Source of the DNA: JALORV01 sp963754065
Lineage (GTDB): Bacteria > Pseudomonadota > Gammaproteobacteria > Burkholderiales > Burkholderiaceae_F
Reading direction: 5' to 3'
DNA length: 64,000 bases
NCBI GenBank assembly: GCA_963754065.1
Contig: CAVWFH010000002.1
Span: forward strand, 1-64,000
Shown: piece after piece, positions 8,187 through 16,657 of the stretch
How the letters are laid out: each line of letters opens with the position of its first letter
How positions within the stretch are numbered: the first letter of the stretch is position 1
Notes under the pieces: generated by a model
Database searches by the model: none
Told to the model about the DNA's origin: nothing
Seen by the model: the letters and a program-made list of their open reading frames with translations, nothing else
Made by a program: the position numbers and the translations under genes

Positions 8187-8407
8187 TCGAGGCTCCGATC
8201 ATCTTAGCGATGACCGGAGGCTATGGCGTCACGATCGCGCTGGAACTCCGCGGCTTGCGATCGAATTCAGGGCGAGCTCGATTCGGGTGATGTCGACCGG
8301 CGAGCGTCGATCGCCGAGCACCTGCGCTTGCCGGCCGCTAGTCGAACGGCAACGACGACAGGACGCGGTCCGGCAGGGATCAGCCGGACCGGGGTGGACG
8401 GGAAGCG

Positions 8408-9328
8408 TCAGGAGTCGATGCGTCGGCGCAGGCTGCCGACTGCCGACAGTGCAAACAGGCCCAGAAGGTGCATCCAGCCCAGCGCGGCGCCGCCGCCGTC
8501 CGCCGGGGAGTTCGCTGCGCTGGAACCTGTGGGCGCTGTCCCGCCAGTGGCTCCGGTGCCCGCGATGGCTGTGCCCTCGAGGGTCACTTCGCGGGCGGCC
8601 ACGCCGTCGGCGAACTGTATGGTCCATTTTTCGCTGCGCGCTCCCGCTGCAAGCGGTGCGAACTGCACACCGAACGAGCAGCTCACCCCGGGATCGAGCC
8701 TGAATCCCGGCACACAGTTGGTAGTGCCGGCGGGTGCGGTCGTCACGACGAATTCGGTCGTCGTGCCTGACGGCGGCACCAGCGCGGGGGTGGCTAACGC
8801 GACGGCCACTGTCGTGCTGTTCGTGACCAGGATGCCGGTGGTGGCGCTGTACTTGCCGACCTCGGTGCTGCTGAACATCGCCGGGCTCGGATTGATCGTC
8901 GGTGCCGTCGTTGGCGTACCCGGCGCCGGGGCCGGCGCAGGGGCAGGGGTCGGTGCGGGAGCCGGGGTACCGGGCGGCAGGGCCAGCGGCGGAAGCGATG
9001 GGGGCGCGGCGGCAGCGACGTAGGTGGCAACATCGCCAATCTGCGCCGGCGTCCACGAGGCAAACGCATTCATGCCGCCGCGGTTAGCGCTAATGGCGGC
9101 GCTGATTGCACCCGCGGTCGAGGCGGCCTTGAAGATGAACGCTGGGCCGTGACAGTTTTCGCAGCTTGCCGGCGAGCCACCGAGAATGGGGACCGGCTGC
9201 TTGTAGAGCGTGGCACCGTTGGTAGCGTTGGTTTGCGCGTACGCGGTACCGCTCATGCCGACCGCAGCGAGCGCTATCGCGGCCGTAGGTAAAGCGCGCA
9301 GGTGGAACAGCGATTTGCGATTTGACAT
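8408..9328 (-). CDS. Secreted c-type cytochrome with proline-rich linker and C-terminal sorting-type anchor
   Basis: The 306-residue protein has a signal peptide (to about residue 31, TAYAQ), a heme motif CENCH with TPAQIGDVATYV following as in small class I cytochromes, then a PAPAPTPAP-rich linker. After that comes an immunoglobulin-like domain (VLVTNS-type strands, CSFGVQFAPLAAG) of the kind found in surface proteins. The end is a G-rich patch, a hydrophobic helix and RRR (GGGAALGWMHLLGLFALSAV then LRRR), like GlyGly-CTERM tails that are processed by rhombosortase. That places a heme domain outside or on the cell surface. No sorting protease is in the window. The domain calls are by pattern, not alignment. 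Confidence 0.75.
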   Translation of the reverse strand: MSNRKSLFHLRALPTAAIALAAVGMSGTAYAQTNATNGATLYKQPVPILGGSPASCENCHGPAFIFKAASTAGAISAAISANRGGMNAFASWTPAQIGDVATYVAAAAPPSLPPLALPPGTPAPAPTPAPAPAPAPGTPTTAPTINPSPAMFSSTEVGKYSATTGILVTNSTTVAVALATPALVPPSGTTTEFVVTTAPAGTTNCVPGFRLDPGVSCSFGVQFAPLAAGARSEKWTIQFADGVAAREVTLEGTAIAGTGATGGTAPTGSSAANSPADGGGAALGWMHLLGLFALSAVGSLRRRIDS

Positions 9329-9391
9329 GGCGGGCCCGACAACAGGAAGTTGTTGCGACCGAGTCTATGGTCCCGGCGCCCGTTTTTCCCT

Positions 9392-9423
9392 CGTACAAAC
9401 GTCGTAACCCCACCGTACGAACG
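9392..9423. promoter_or_regulatory. Direct repeat CGTACAAACG / CGTACGAACG
   Basis: Two ten-base copies differing at one position start 22 bases apart (9392 and 9414), two helical turns, 64-95 bases upstream of the surface-cytochrome start codon. Such phasing suits a regulator binding one DNA face. The regulator is not known. Confidence 0.35.
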
Positions 9424-9565
9424 CATGACCCGCCCCCCTCCATTTGCGCGGTCTGAATCGGATGGACGGCCACCGGAGACGGGTCGACCCGCATCGGGAT
9501 CCCGGCGATCGACCCCGTCCAGGACTGGAAGGGAGCCCCGGCAATCCGGAACTCCCAGGTCGCTC

Positions 9566-10879
9566 TCAGCGGGCCGCAGCCCCCGCAGACGGGTTCTCCG
9601 CAAACCACGTCATCGACATCTTCACCCGCGTGTGCCCGCTCGGGTGGTCATAAAACACGAGTTCCTCGAGGGCGGTCGGCTCCAGCTTGCGGTATGCCGC
9701 CAGCCGCATGGCCGCGGAAGCGAAGCCGTGCGGTTCGCGAGCGGCGTTGAGCCCGTACAGGTCGGCTTCCGACTCGGCATTGCGCACGATCGAGTTGGTC
9801 ACCGGCGTCATCAGGAAGAACCACACCGACAGCAGCGCAATCACGACCGGCAGACCGGCCATGTCGTCGGGACCGCGCAGGCCCCACACCGGACCCCAGC
9901 GCGCGACCAGCCGGCGCTGCGCCCATTGCGTGAACGCGAAGCCGGCGGTCAGCACCAGCCCCATCTGCAGTACCAGCTTGAAGGAGTGATTGAGCACATA
10001 GTGGCCGAGTTCGTGCGCCATCACGGCGTTGATCTCCGGCATCGAGGACTTGCCCAGCAGGTTGTCGTTCAGGCTGATGCGCATCGTGTTGCCCAGGCCG
10101 CTGACGTTGGCGCTGATGCGCGTGGTCTGCTTCGAGGCATCGAACCAGTAGACGTCCTGGGCCGTGACACCGTTGGCGCGTGCGAGCGAGAGCACGGCGT
10201 CGCGTACCGGTCCGGCGCGCAGGGGCTGGAAGTGGTTGAAGGCCGGCAGGATGAACACCGGCGCGATGAAGTTGACCAGCAGCATGAACAGCACGCTCAG
10301 CACGGAGGCCGGCAACCACCAGTTCCCCTCGCGCTTGCGCACGACGCTGAAGATCAGGGCCAGCACCGGAGCGCCCAGCAGCACGGTCAGCAGCAGACCC
10401 TTGCCTCGTTCCGCGAACCACGCCACCAACGAAAGGTTGGACAAGCCGAATTCGTGTTCGCGGTACCACCCCTGATAGAACGCAAGCGGCAGACCCAGCA
10501 GCGTCATCACCACGATCAGTCCGGCGGCGTAGGCCATCGTCTGCAGCCAGGGGCGGCGGGTTCGTCGTTCCGCCCATGACCGCAAGCGCGACGAGATGCG
10601 ACCAAACAGCAGCACACCGGCGACGCCAAGCCCGTACAGGAATCCCCACAACCTGAGCCAGTACCCTCCCTCGAAGTACGCATCCGACTTCGCGCGTGCG
10701 TCCGCTGGAACGCTGTCGAGGTAGGCCCGGGTGGCCCGCTCGATGTCGAAGGCCGGCCCTGGCCTCGCCGCGTCGGGTATGAGGATCGTCCCCTGCGGCG
10801 TGGGTTCCGGTCCCTGTCCCAGCGCCGGTCCGGCGGCCTGGAGGACCAGCATGAGCACGAGGACCAAAAGTCGCAGCAT
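9566..10879 (-). CDS. M48 family zinc metallopeptidase (Ste24-like)
   Basis: This 437-residue protein has an N-terminal hydrophobic signal (MLRLLVLVLMLVLQ), several membrane helices and the zinc-binding HELGH at residues 289-293 with the third ligand in NAESEADLYGLNA. This is the CAAX-protease-like branch (Ste24/HtpX fold), which in bacteria acts on membrane or misfolded proteins. I chose the ATG at 10879; an in-frame TTG 18 bases upstream has no better ribosome site. It is transcribed alone, away from the Trx-CcdA gene across a 208-base gap. Confidence 0.9.
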   Translation of the reverse strand: MLRLLVLVLMLVLQAAGPALGQGPEPTPQGTILIPDAARPGPAFDIERATRAYLDSVPADARAKSDAYFEGGYWLRLWGFLYGLGVAGVLLFGRISSRLRSWAERRTRRPWLQTMAYAAGLIVVMTLLGLPLAFYQGWYREHEFGLSNLSLVAWFAERGKGLLLTVLLGAPVLALIFSVVRKREGNWWLPASVLSVLFMLLVNFIAPVFILPAFNHFQPLRAGPVRDAVLSLARANGVTAQDVYWFDASKQTTRISANVSGLGNTMRISLNDNLLGKSSMPEINAVMAHELGHYVLNHSFKLVLQMGLVLTAGFAFTQWAQRRLVARWGPVWGLRGPDDMAGLPVVIALLSVWFFLMTPVTNSIVRNAESEADLYGLNAAREPHGFASAAMRLAAYRKLEPTALEELVFYDHPSGHTRVKMSMTWFAENPSAGAAAR

Positions 10880-11065
10880 GGCGTCGGATGCAGGCAAAGC
10901 GCGGATGGTAAAGGGGCCGGGCCGAGGCGTGGATTCCGCCCGTTACCCCGGGAATTTCGTGCGGACTTGATCCGGATGAAACCCGGTCGGAGTCCAGGGT
11001 GAGGTAGCGCAGGCTGCGGGCCACGTTGGTTTCTAGACTCGGCGCGGTCTTTGTGATGGCGGTGA

Positions 11066-11082
11066 CGGGCGCCCGGCGCCCG
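11066..11082. other. Perfect inverted repeat before the Trx-CcdA start codon
   Basis: CGGGCGCC-C-GGCGCCCG ends six bases before the first ATG of the next gene, in the place where a ribosome binding site would be expected and is not seen. It may be an operator or a translation-limiting hairpin. Confidence 0.35.
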
Positions 11083-11087
11083 ACCGG

Positions 11088-12314
11088 ATGGCGGTGATGG
11101 AGAGTCAAGCAGGTCTGGGACGGTGGCTGGTGCGAGGCTTGCAGGCCCTAGTGGGGCTCCTGCTGAGTGTCGGGCTGGCGGCCGGCGTGCACGCAGCGGG
11201 CAGCGCAGACGCGGCAACGATCGAGGCCTTCGTGCGCGAGGGCTGCCCACACTGCGCCAAGGCCGAGGAGTTTCTCGCCAGGCTGCAGCAGGAGCAGCCG
11301 TCGCTAAGGATCGTCGTTCGCGACGTGCAGAAGGACCCGTTGGCGCTCGAGCGGCTCAAGGATCTCGCACAAGCGCAAGGTGCCGGCGCCGCACGCGTGC
11401 CGGCCGTGTACGTCGGCGGGCAACTGATCATCGGGTACTCGGAAGAGGCGAGCACCGACAAGTTGATCCGAAGCGCACTGGCCGGTCGTGCCGCATCGGC
11501 CGCCGCGGCGGCCGCGGGAACCTGCGAGGCGGAAGACAGTCTCGCGTGTCCGCAGACAAGCTCACAGGGCGCGGCACCGCCGGAGACGTTCGAGGTTTCT
11601 CTGTTTGGACGCACCCTCACGCTCGATGATGTGGGTCTGCCGGCCTTCACGCTCGCGATGGGCCTGCTCGACGGCTTCAACCCGTGTTCGATGTGGGTGC
11701 TGCTGCTGATGATCTCTCTGCTGGCGCCGATGAACAATCGCCGCCGCATGCTCGCGATCGCCGGCACGTTCGTGCTGATCCAGGGCATCGCCTACTTCCT
11801 CTTCATGGCCGCCTGGCTCAATCTGTTCCTCGTGATCGGGTTGTCGCGGGCGTCGCAACTGATCATCGCCGCCATCGCGATCATCGCCGGGTTGATCAAC
11901 GTGAAGGACTTCTTCGCGCTGAACATCGGGGTGTCCCTGTCGATCCCCGAGAAGGCAAAGCCCGGCATCTACAGCCGCATGCGCGCCATCCTGCACGCAG
12001 AAAGCCTCACGGCGGCGATCGTGGGCGCGATCGTCCTGGCGATCCTGGTGCAGATCGTCGAGTTTCTCTGCACATCGGGATTCCCGGCGCTCTTCACACG
12101 CATCCTCACGCTGCGGGAACTCGAGCCGGCGGCTTACTACAGTTACCTGCTGCTCTACATCGCCGCCTACATGCTCGACGACATCATCATCCTGACGATC
12201 GGTGTCGTGATGCTGAGTCGCCACCGCCTGCAGGAACGGGAAGGACGCGTGCTGAAGCTGGTCAGCGGCCTCGTGATGATCGGACTCGGTGTCTACCTGA
12301 TCTTCTTCGCCTGA
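11088..12314 (+). CDS. Thioredoxin/glutaredoxin domain fused to CcdA/DsbD-like membrane reductant carrier
   Basis: The 408-residue protein has a signal segment, then a glutaredoxin-like domain with CPHC at residues 53-56 and the cis-proline stretch RVPAVYVGG. After a linker with two further cysteines (GTCEAEDSLACPQ) comes a six-helix CcdA-type domain with cysteines in NPCSMW and EFLCTSGFP, the redox pair of DsbD-like proteins. It probably moves electrons from cytoplasmic thioredoxin across the membrane to its own outer domain. This would supply reductant for c-type cytochrome maturation or disulfide repair, needs consistent with the cytochromes in this window. A DsbA-type gene follows 101 bases downstream. 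The start is uncertain (ATG 11088 or 11097). Confidence 0.82.
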   Translation: MAVMESQAGLGRWLVRGLQALVGLLLSVGLAAGVHAAGSADAATIEAFVREGCPHCAKAEEFLARLQQEQPSLRIVVRDVQKDPLALERLKDLAQAQGAGAARVPAVYVGGQLIIGYSEEASTDKLIRSALAGRAASAAAAAAGTCEAEDSLACPQTSSQGAAPPETFEVSLFGRTLTLDDVGLPAFTLAMGLLDGFNPCSMWVLLLMISLLAPMNNRRRMLAIAGTFVLIQGIAYFLFMAAWLNLFLVIGLSRASQLIIAAIAIIAGLINVKDFFALNIGVSLSIPEKAKPGIYSRMRAILHAESLTAAIVGAIVLAILVQIVEFLCTSGFPALFTRILTLRELEPAAYYSYLLLYIAAYMLDDIIILTIGVVMLSRHRLQEREGRVLKLVSGLVMIGLGVYLIFFA

Positions 12315-12415
12315 TCCCCCGCTTGCGGTACGACGGTCCGTTTGCACGCCCGGCGCCGGTGACAGAGGGCCATCCCCGCTTGAATCCGCGCACCGACTGA
12401 CTATGCTCCCGTGTC

Positions 12416-13084
12416 ATGAGTTCCCTCACCGAGCCGCTGACAGTCGACGTCGTGTCGGACGTCGTCTGTCCGTGGTGCTACATCGGCAAGCGCCGGCTCG
12501 AGGCTGCGCTGGCCGAGCGCGGCACCTCCGCACCGGTCACGGTGCGGTGGCATCCGTTCCAGCTGAACCCGGAGATTCCCCGCGGCGGAATTGACCGGCG
12601 CAGCTACCTCGAGCGAAAGTTCGGGGGCCCTGAGGGCGCGCGTGAGGCCTATGCACGCGTTGTGGCCGCCGGCCAGGACGCCGGCGTCTGGTTCGAGTTC
12701 GAACGCATCGAACGGCAGCCCAACACGCTGGACGCGCACCGGCTGATTGCGTGGGCGCAACGACTGTATCCGACGAAGGCCTCGGGGCTGGTCGAACACC
12801 TGTTCCGTGCGTACTTCACGCTGGGCCACGACATCGGCAATGTCGAGGAACTGGCGCGGCTGGCGGGCCAGGCCGGCTACGACGCGTATCGCGCGACGGC
12901 CATGCTGACTTCCGATGAAGGACGTGCCGGGGTCGTGGCTGCGGATCAGCGCGTGCGCGCCATGGGAGTCAGCGGAGTGCCGCTTTTCATCTTCAATCAG
13001 CGTCGCGCCGTTTCGGGTGCACAGCCGCCGAAGGTGCTGATCGAGGCGATGCTACAAAGCGAAGTGGCGACGGTAACGCGATGA
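12416..13084 (+). CDS. DsbA-family (FrnE-like) dithiol oxidoreductase
   Basis: The 222-residue protein has the thioredoxin-fold active site CPWC at residues 18-21, the PFQLNPEIP strand after it and the cis-proline loop GVSGVPLFIFNQ, all features of cytoplasmic FrnE-type DsbA-like enzymes (no signal peptide). These reduce or isomerise disulfides or conjugate small molecules; the substrate here is unknown. It is in the same direction as the Trx-CcdA gene but may have its own promoter. Confidence 0.88.
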   Translation: MSSLTEPLTVDVVSDVVCPWCYIGKRRLEAALAERGTSAPVTVRWHPFQLNPEIPRGGIDRRSYLERKFGGPEGAREAYARVVAAGQDAGVWFEFERIERQPNTLDAHRLIAWAQRLYPTKASGLVEHLFRAYFTLGHDIGNVEELARLAGQAGYDAYRATAMLTSDEGRAGVVAADQRVRAMGVSGVPLFIFNQRRAVSGAQPPKVLIEAMLQSEVATVTR

Positions 13085-13180
13085 TGTCGTAGCCGGGCTG
13101 ACCGGCACATCGCGAGCGGGCCGCGTCTCGCGATCGAAGCTTCTGCGCAATGCCCTGATCAATTTCACCCATGCGCGGCA

Positions 13181-14134
13181 GTGGCTGCGCCCGAGGCCGT
13201 GGCCACTTTCGCGCAACAGTTCCAGATCGCGGCGCCATTGTTTGCACTGGTGCTGATCGGCTATCTGCTGTCCCGTTGGGGGCGGTGGTCCAAGGAGGTG
13301 AGCGCCGCCCTGGCGAAGTTTGTCTTTGCGGTGGCGCTGCCCGCGCTGCTGTTCCGGCTGATGAGTGGCCTCGCGGCTCTGCCACCGGTCGATCCGCGCC
13401 TGCTCCTTGCCTACTTCGGCGGGTGCGTGCTGGTGTTCGTTCTCGGCCGCGGCGTGGCGCGCTACGCATTCCGGCTCGACGGCGTCGGGCAGTCGGTCTT
13501 CGCACTCGGCGGCATCTTCTCCAACAACGTTCTCCTCGGCGTTCCCTTGGCGCGATCTGCACTCGGCGAGGCGGCAATGCCTGCCGTGGCTCTCGTGCTC
13601 GTGTTCAACACGCTGCTGCTCTGGACCCTGGTCACCGTGTCGGTCGAATGGGCACGCCATGGCGAACTGTCGCTGAAGGGCTTCCGCACGACGGCACGCA
13701 GCGTGCTGACCAACCCGATCGTGGCTTCGATCATGGCGGGATCCATCTTCGGCCTGGCAGGCGGCCGGTTGCCGGCGCTGATCGACGAACCCTTGCGCCT
13801 GGTCGGTGATGCGGCCACACCCTTGGCGCTCTTCGTGCTGGGCATGGGCTTGTCCGAATACGGCGTGCGGCAGGGCTGGCGTGAAGGCATCGCCATCACA
13901 GTGTTGAAGCTCGTCGTGCAACCGCTCGTCGTCTGGGCCCTCGCACGACTGCTGCAGCTCTCGCCGGTGGAAACCCAGGCCGTGGTCCTGCTCGCCTCGC
14001 TCGCCGTGGGTGTGAATGTCTACCTGATGTCGCGCGAGTTCCGTTCGATGGAAGGAGCGGTCGCCACGAGCATGGTGCTTTCGACGGTGCTGGCTGCCCT
14101 GACGACACCGCTGGTCCTCACGCTGATCGGCTAG
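13181..14134 (+). CDS. AEC family permease (auxin efflux carrier type)
   Basis: This 317-residue protein has about ten hydrophobic segments and the AEC-type features: FALVLIGYLLSRWG near the start, GGIFSNNVLLGVPLA in the middle, FVLGMGLSEYG and VLLASLAVGVNVYLMSREF near the end. Family members export or import small organic anions such as malonate. The GTG at 13181 has no clear ribosome site; the ATG at 13171 is in another frame. The substrate cannot be deduced from neighbours. Confidence 0.85.
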   Translation: MAAPEAVATFAQQFQIAAPLFALVLIGYLLSRWGRWSKEVSAALAKFVFAVALPALLFRLMSGLAALPPVDPRLLLAYFGGCVLVFVLGRGVARYAFRLDGVGQSVFALGGIFSNNVLLGVPLARSALGEAAMPAVALVLVFNTLLLWTLVTVSVEWARHGELSLKGFRTTARSVLTNPIVASIMAGSIFGLAGGRLPALIDEPLRLVGDAATPLALFVLGMGLSEYGVRQGWREGIAITVLKLVVQPLVVWALARLLQLSPVETQAVVLLASLAVGVNVYLMSREFRSMEGAVATSMVLSTVLAALTTPLVLTLIG

Positions 14135-14233
14135 ATTGGGCGCGATGCCCGGGGCGCAGGCTGCGATCCGCCCGCGGCTCGGGTACGCTTCGCGCCTCGC
14201 TGCCGGACCCGATCCGGTACGCCCGTGCATCCC

Positions 14234-15559
14234 ATGAAATCGTTCGTTCTCACGCTGCCAAACGACTGGCTGCGGCGCTTTGCGCTTGCCGCGGATGACC
14301 TGTTGCGCGACGCGATCTACCGGCGGCTGTGGATCTCGATCTTCATCAGTTCCTTCGGTGCGCAGGTGACCATGCTGGCGCTGCCGCTGACGGCGGCGGT
14401 CCTGCTGCACGCCACGCCGACGCAAATGGGCGTCCTGACAGCGATGGAAGTGCTGCCCTTCGTGCTGTTTTCGTTGCCGTCCGGGGTCTACCTCGATCGC
14501 GTGCGCAAGTTGCCGGTGTATGTGTGGGGTGAACTGCTGCTGGCACTGTTCGTCGCCAGCGTTCCGCTCGCCTGGTGGACCGGCTGGCTGTCGATGACCT
14601 GGCTCTATGTCATCGGCTTTGCGCTCGGGACGGTCTACACGATCGCCGGCAGTGCTGCGCAGATTGTTCTGACGCAGATCGTGCCGCGCGAACGGCTGGT
14701 GGAAGCTCACGCGAAGAACGCGCTCGCGAGTTCGTCCGCTGAAGTCGCCGGCCCGGGATTGGCCGGCGCCCTGATCAAGCTGGTGGGAGCCCCATTTGCA
14801 CTGCTGGCCGATGCCGTGCTGCTGATGGTCTCGGCATTGATATTGCGGGGTATCCGCGTCACCGAGGGACCGCTCCATGTCGCGACGGACTTCTGGCCCG
14901 CCTTGCGCGCCGGCATGCGCTTCGTTGCCCGCCACCGCCTGCTGCTGACGATGGCGCTGATCGTCGGCGGCTGGCAGATGTGCCACCAGGCGGCGCTCGT
15001 GGTGCAGATTCTCTTTGCGACCCGCACGTTGGGCCTGTCCGAAGGCGGCGTGGGTCTGTCGTACGTTGCCCTCGGTGTAGGCACCATCGTGACAAGCACA
15101 GTGGGCAACCGGATCTCGAAGCGGCTAGGACCCGGACCGACGCTTGTGCTGGGCTTTGTGGTGTGTGGGGTCGGCTGGCTGCTGGGCGCGGTGGCGCCCG
15201 CGTCGCCGCTGGGAATCGCCATGTTCGGACTGATGCTGATGCTGTTCGGCGTCGGTGCCGTGCTGATCTTCATTACCTTCCTCGCGCTGCGGCAGGCCGT
15301 CACGCCGCCGCACCTGCTCGGTCGCATGACGAGCACGATGCGCTGGCTCATCCTGATACCGGCCGGCCCCGGCGCACTGCTCGGTGGCTGGCTGGGGGAG
15401 CACCTCGGACTGCGCTATGCGCTTGCCTTCGCCGGCATAACGGTGCTGGCGATTGCCGCTGTGGCATGGCGCCAGAAGATCATCCGTGACACGCGCGTGC
15501 TTCCCGTGATCGAGGAAGAAGCGGCTTTGCACTTGTCCGCGCCCGGGGTGGCGGGTTGA
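14234..15559 (+). CDS. MFS transporter (EntS/enterobactin-exporter-like)
   Basis: The roughly 441-residue protein has twelve predicted membrane segments with the MFS loop LPSGVYLDRVRKLPVYVWGEL after helix 2 and a second half starting FWPALRAGMRFVARHRLL. It resembles drug or siderophore exporters of the EntS/MFS_3 group. An in-frame GTG lies three codons upstream; neither start has a strong ribosome site. No siderophore gene is near, so the exported compound is unknown. Confidence 0.82.
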   Translation: MKSFVLTLPNDWLRRFALAADDLLRDAIYRRLWISIFISSFGAQVTMLALPLTAAVLLHATPTQMGVLTAMEVLPFVLFSLPSGVYLDRVRKLPVYVWGELLLALFVASVPLAWWTGWLSMTWLYVIGFALGTVYTIAGSAAQIVLTQIVPRERLVEAHAKNALASSSAEVAGPGLAGALIKLVGAPFALLADAVLLMVSALILRGIRVTEGPLHVATDFWPALRAGMRFVARHRLLLTMALIVGGWQMCHQAALVVQILFATRTLGLSEGGVGLSYVALGVGTIVTSTVGNRISKRLGPGPTLVLGFVVCGVGWLLGAVAPASPLGIAMFGLMLMLFGVGAVLIFITFLALRQAVTPPHLLGRMTSTMRWLILIPAGPGALLGGWLGEHLGLRYALAFAGITVLAIAAVAWRQKIIRDTRVLPVIEEEAALHLSAPGVAG

Positions 15560-15711
15560 CCGCAAGCCGATCTGTTGTGTATCGGACGCGCACCGGACGT
15601 GCTTGATCGCGCATTGGCCTGATTCGCGCTGCCACTCCGGGCGTCCGTCGCACGGTGTCGCCGACGACCTGAAACCTCGCTAGCGTGCGCGATCCTGTCC
15701 TGGAGGCGGGC

Positions 15712-16596
15712 ATGCAACGGTTAGAACGACTGGGCGCCATCGTGCTGGCGTTGTGGGGGCCCTGCGTGATGGCGGCGGACCGCTCGGCGGAGCTCGAGCG
15801 CGTGGTGGCAAGCGAGCGCGCATTTGCTGCGCGCGCTCAGGTTGTCAATGCGCGGCAGGCCTTTGTCGAGTACTTCGCACCGAACGCGATTTTGTTCGCA
15901 CCCTTTGCGGCGCCGGCATTCCCACGCTTGCGCGAAAGTCCCGACTGGGGCGTCAACATCCAGTGGTATCCCGCGGCGGCGGCCATCTCCGGTGCCGGTG
16001 ACATGGGCTACACGACGGGACCATCGGAGTACCGACCCTCTCCTGACGCGGCGCCGACAGGCTTCGGGCACTACACGTCGGTGTGGCAGCAGCAGCCCGA
16101 CGGCCGTTATCTGGTCCTCATCGATGTCGGCATCGATCACCCGGCTCCTCCGGCGCGCATCCCGGACTGGTCTGCTTCGGCACCGGCGCCGGCTGCAGTC
16201 CCAGTGCTCGACCCAGCACAACGGCAGGTCGCGCTGGAAGCGCTGCGTCGGGTCGACGCACAGACCGGCGTGGCGGCGCAGGGCGATGGACCAAAGGCCT
16301 TGGCGCGCGTGCTGGCGGACGATGCGCGGCTGCATCGTGGCGGTCGCCTGCCGGTGGTGGGACGCGCCGAGATTCTTGCCGACCTGGGCGCGGCGGCGGA
16401 GTCATTCCGCTGGACGCCGGAAGCAGCCGCGGTTGCGGAGTCCGGGGACTTCGGCTTTGTATATGGCCGGGGCCGCTGGGCGCGGTCGGCCGAGTCGGGC
16501 GACCTGGCCTATCTCAACGTCTGGCAGCAGCGCGCGGGCGAATGGCGCCTGATCGTCCACGTGTCCCGCCCGGTGCCTCCGCGCCCGACGCAATAA
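15712..16596 (+). CDS. Secreted protein with two NTF2/DUF4440-like domains
   Basis: The 294-residue protein has a short signal peptide ending WGPCVMAADR and two similar halves. The first has FVEYFAPNAILFAPFA and FGHYTSVWQQQPDGRYLVLIDVG; the second has LADDARLHRGGRLPVVGRAEI and LAYLNVWQQRAGEWRLIVHV. These fit two SnoaL/DUF4440 folds in tandem. No catalytic role is known. The start at 15712 is fixed by GGAGG five bases upstream; a longer GTG start at 15685 would bury the signal peptide. Confidence 0.7.
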   Translation: MQRLERLGAIVLALWGPCVMAADRSAELERVVASERAFAARAQVVNARQAFVEYFAPNAILFAPFAAPAFPRLRESPDWGVNIQWYPAAAAISGAGDMGYTTGPSEYRPSPDAAPTGFGHYTSVWQQQPDGRYLVLIDVGIDHPAPPARIPDWSASAPAPAAVPVLDPAQRQVALEALRRVDAQTGVAAQGDGPKALARVLADDARLHRGGRLPVVGRAEILADLGAAAESFRWTPEAAAVAESGDFGFVYGRGRWARSAESGDLAYLNVWQQRAGEWRLIVHVSRPVPPRPTQ

Positions 16597-16615
16597 TCAC
16601 GCCGCGATCGGGTCG

Positions 16616-16656
16616 CACTCGGGCGGTAGCCCCGCATCCGGCGCTTCGCCCGAGTG
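16616..16656. terminator. Hairpin between convergent genes
   Basis: Ten-base arms CACTCGGGCG and CGCCCGAGTG flank a 21-base loop, lying between the DUF4440-like gene and the GGDEF gene and ending two bases before the stop codon of the latter. No T tract follows. It likely ends or protects transcripts of both genes. Confidence 0.5.
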
Positions 16657-16657
16657 A

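Noticed and set aside
13052..14986. 644-residue minus-strand open frame
   Set aside because: Overlaps the AEC and MFS genes; rich in Gln, His and Arg as antisense shadows are.
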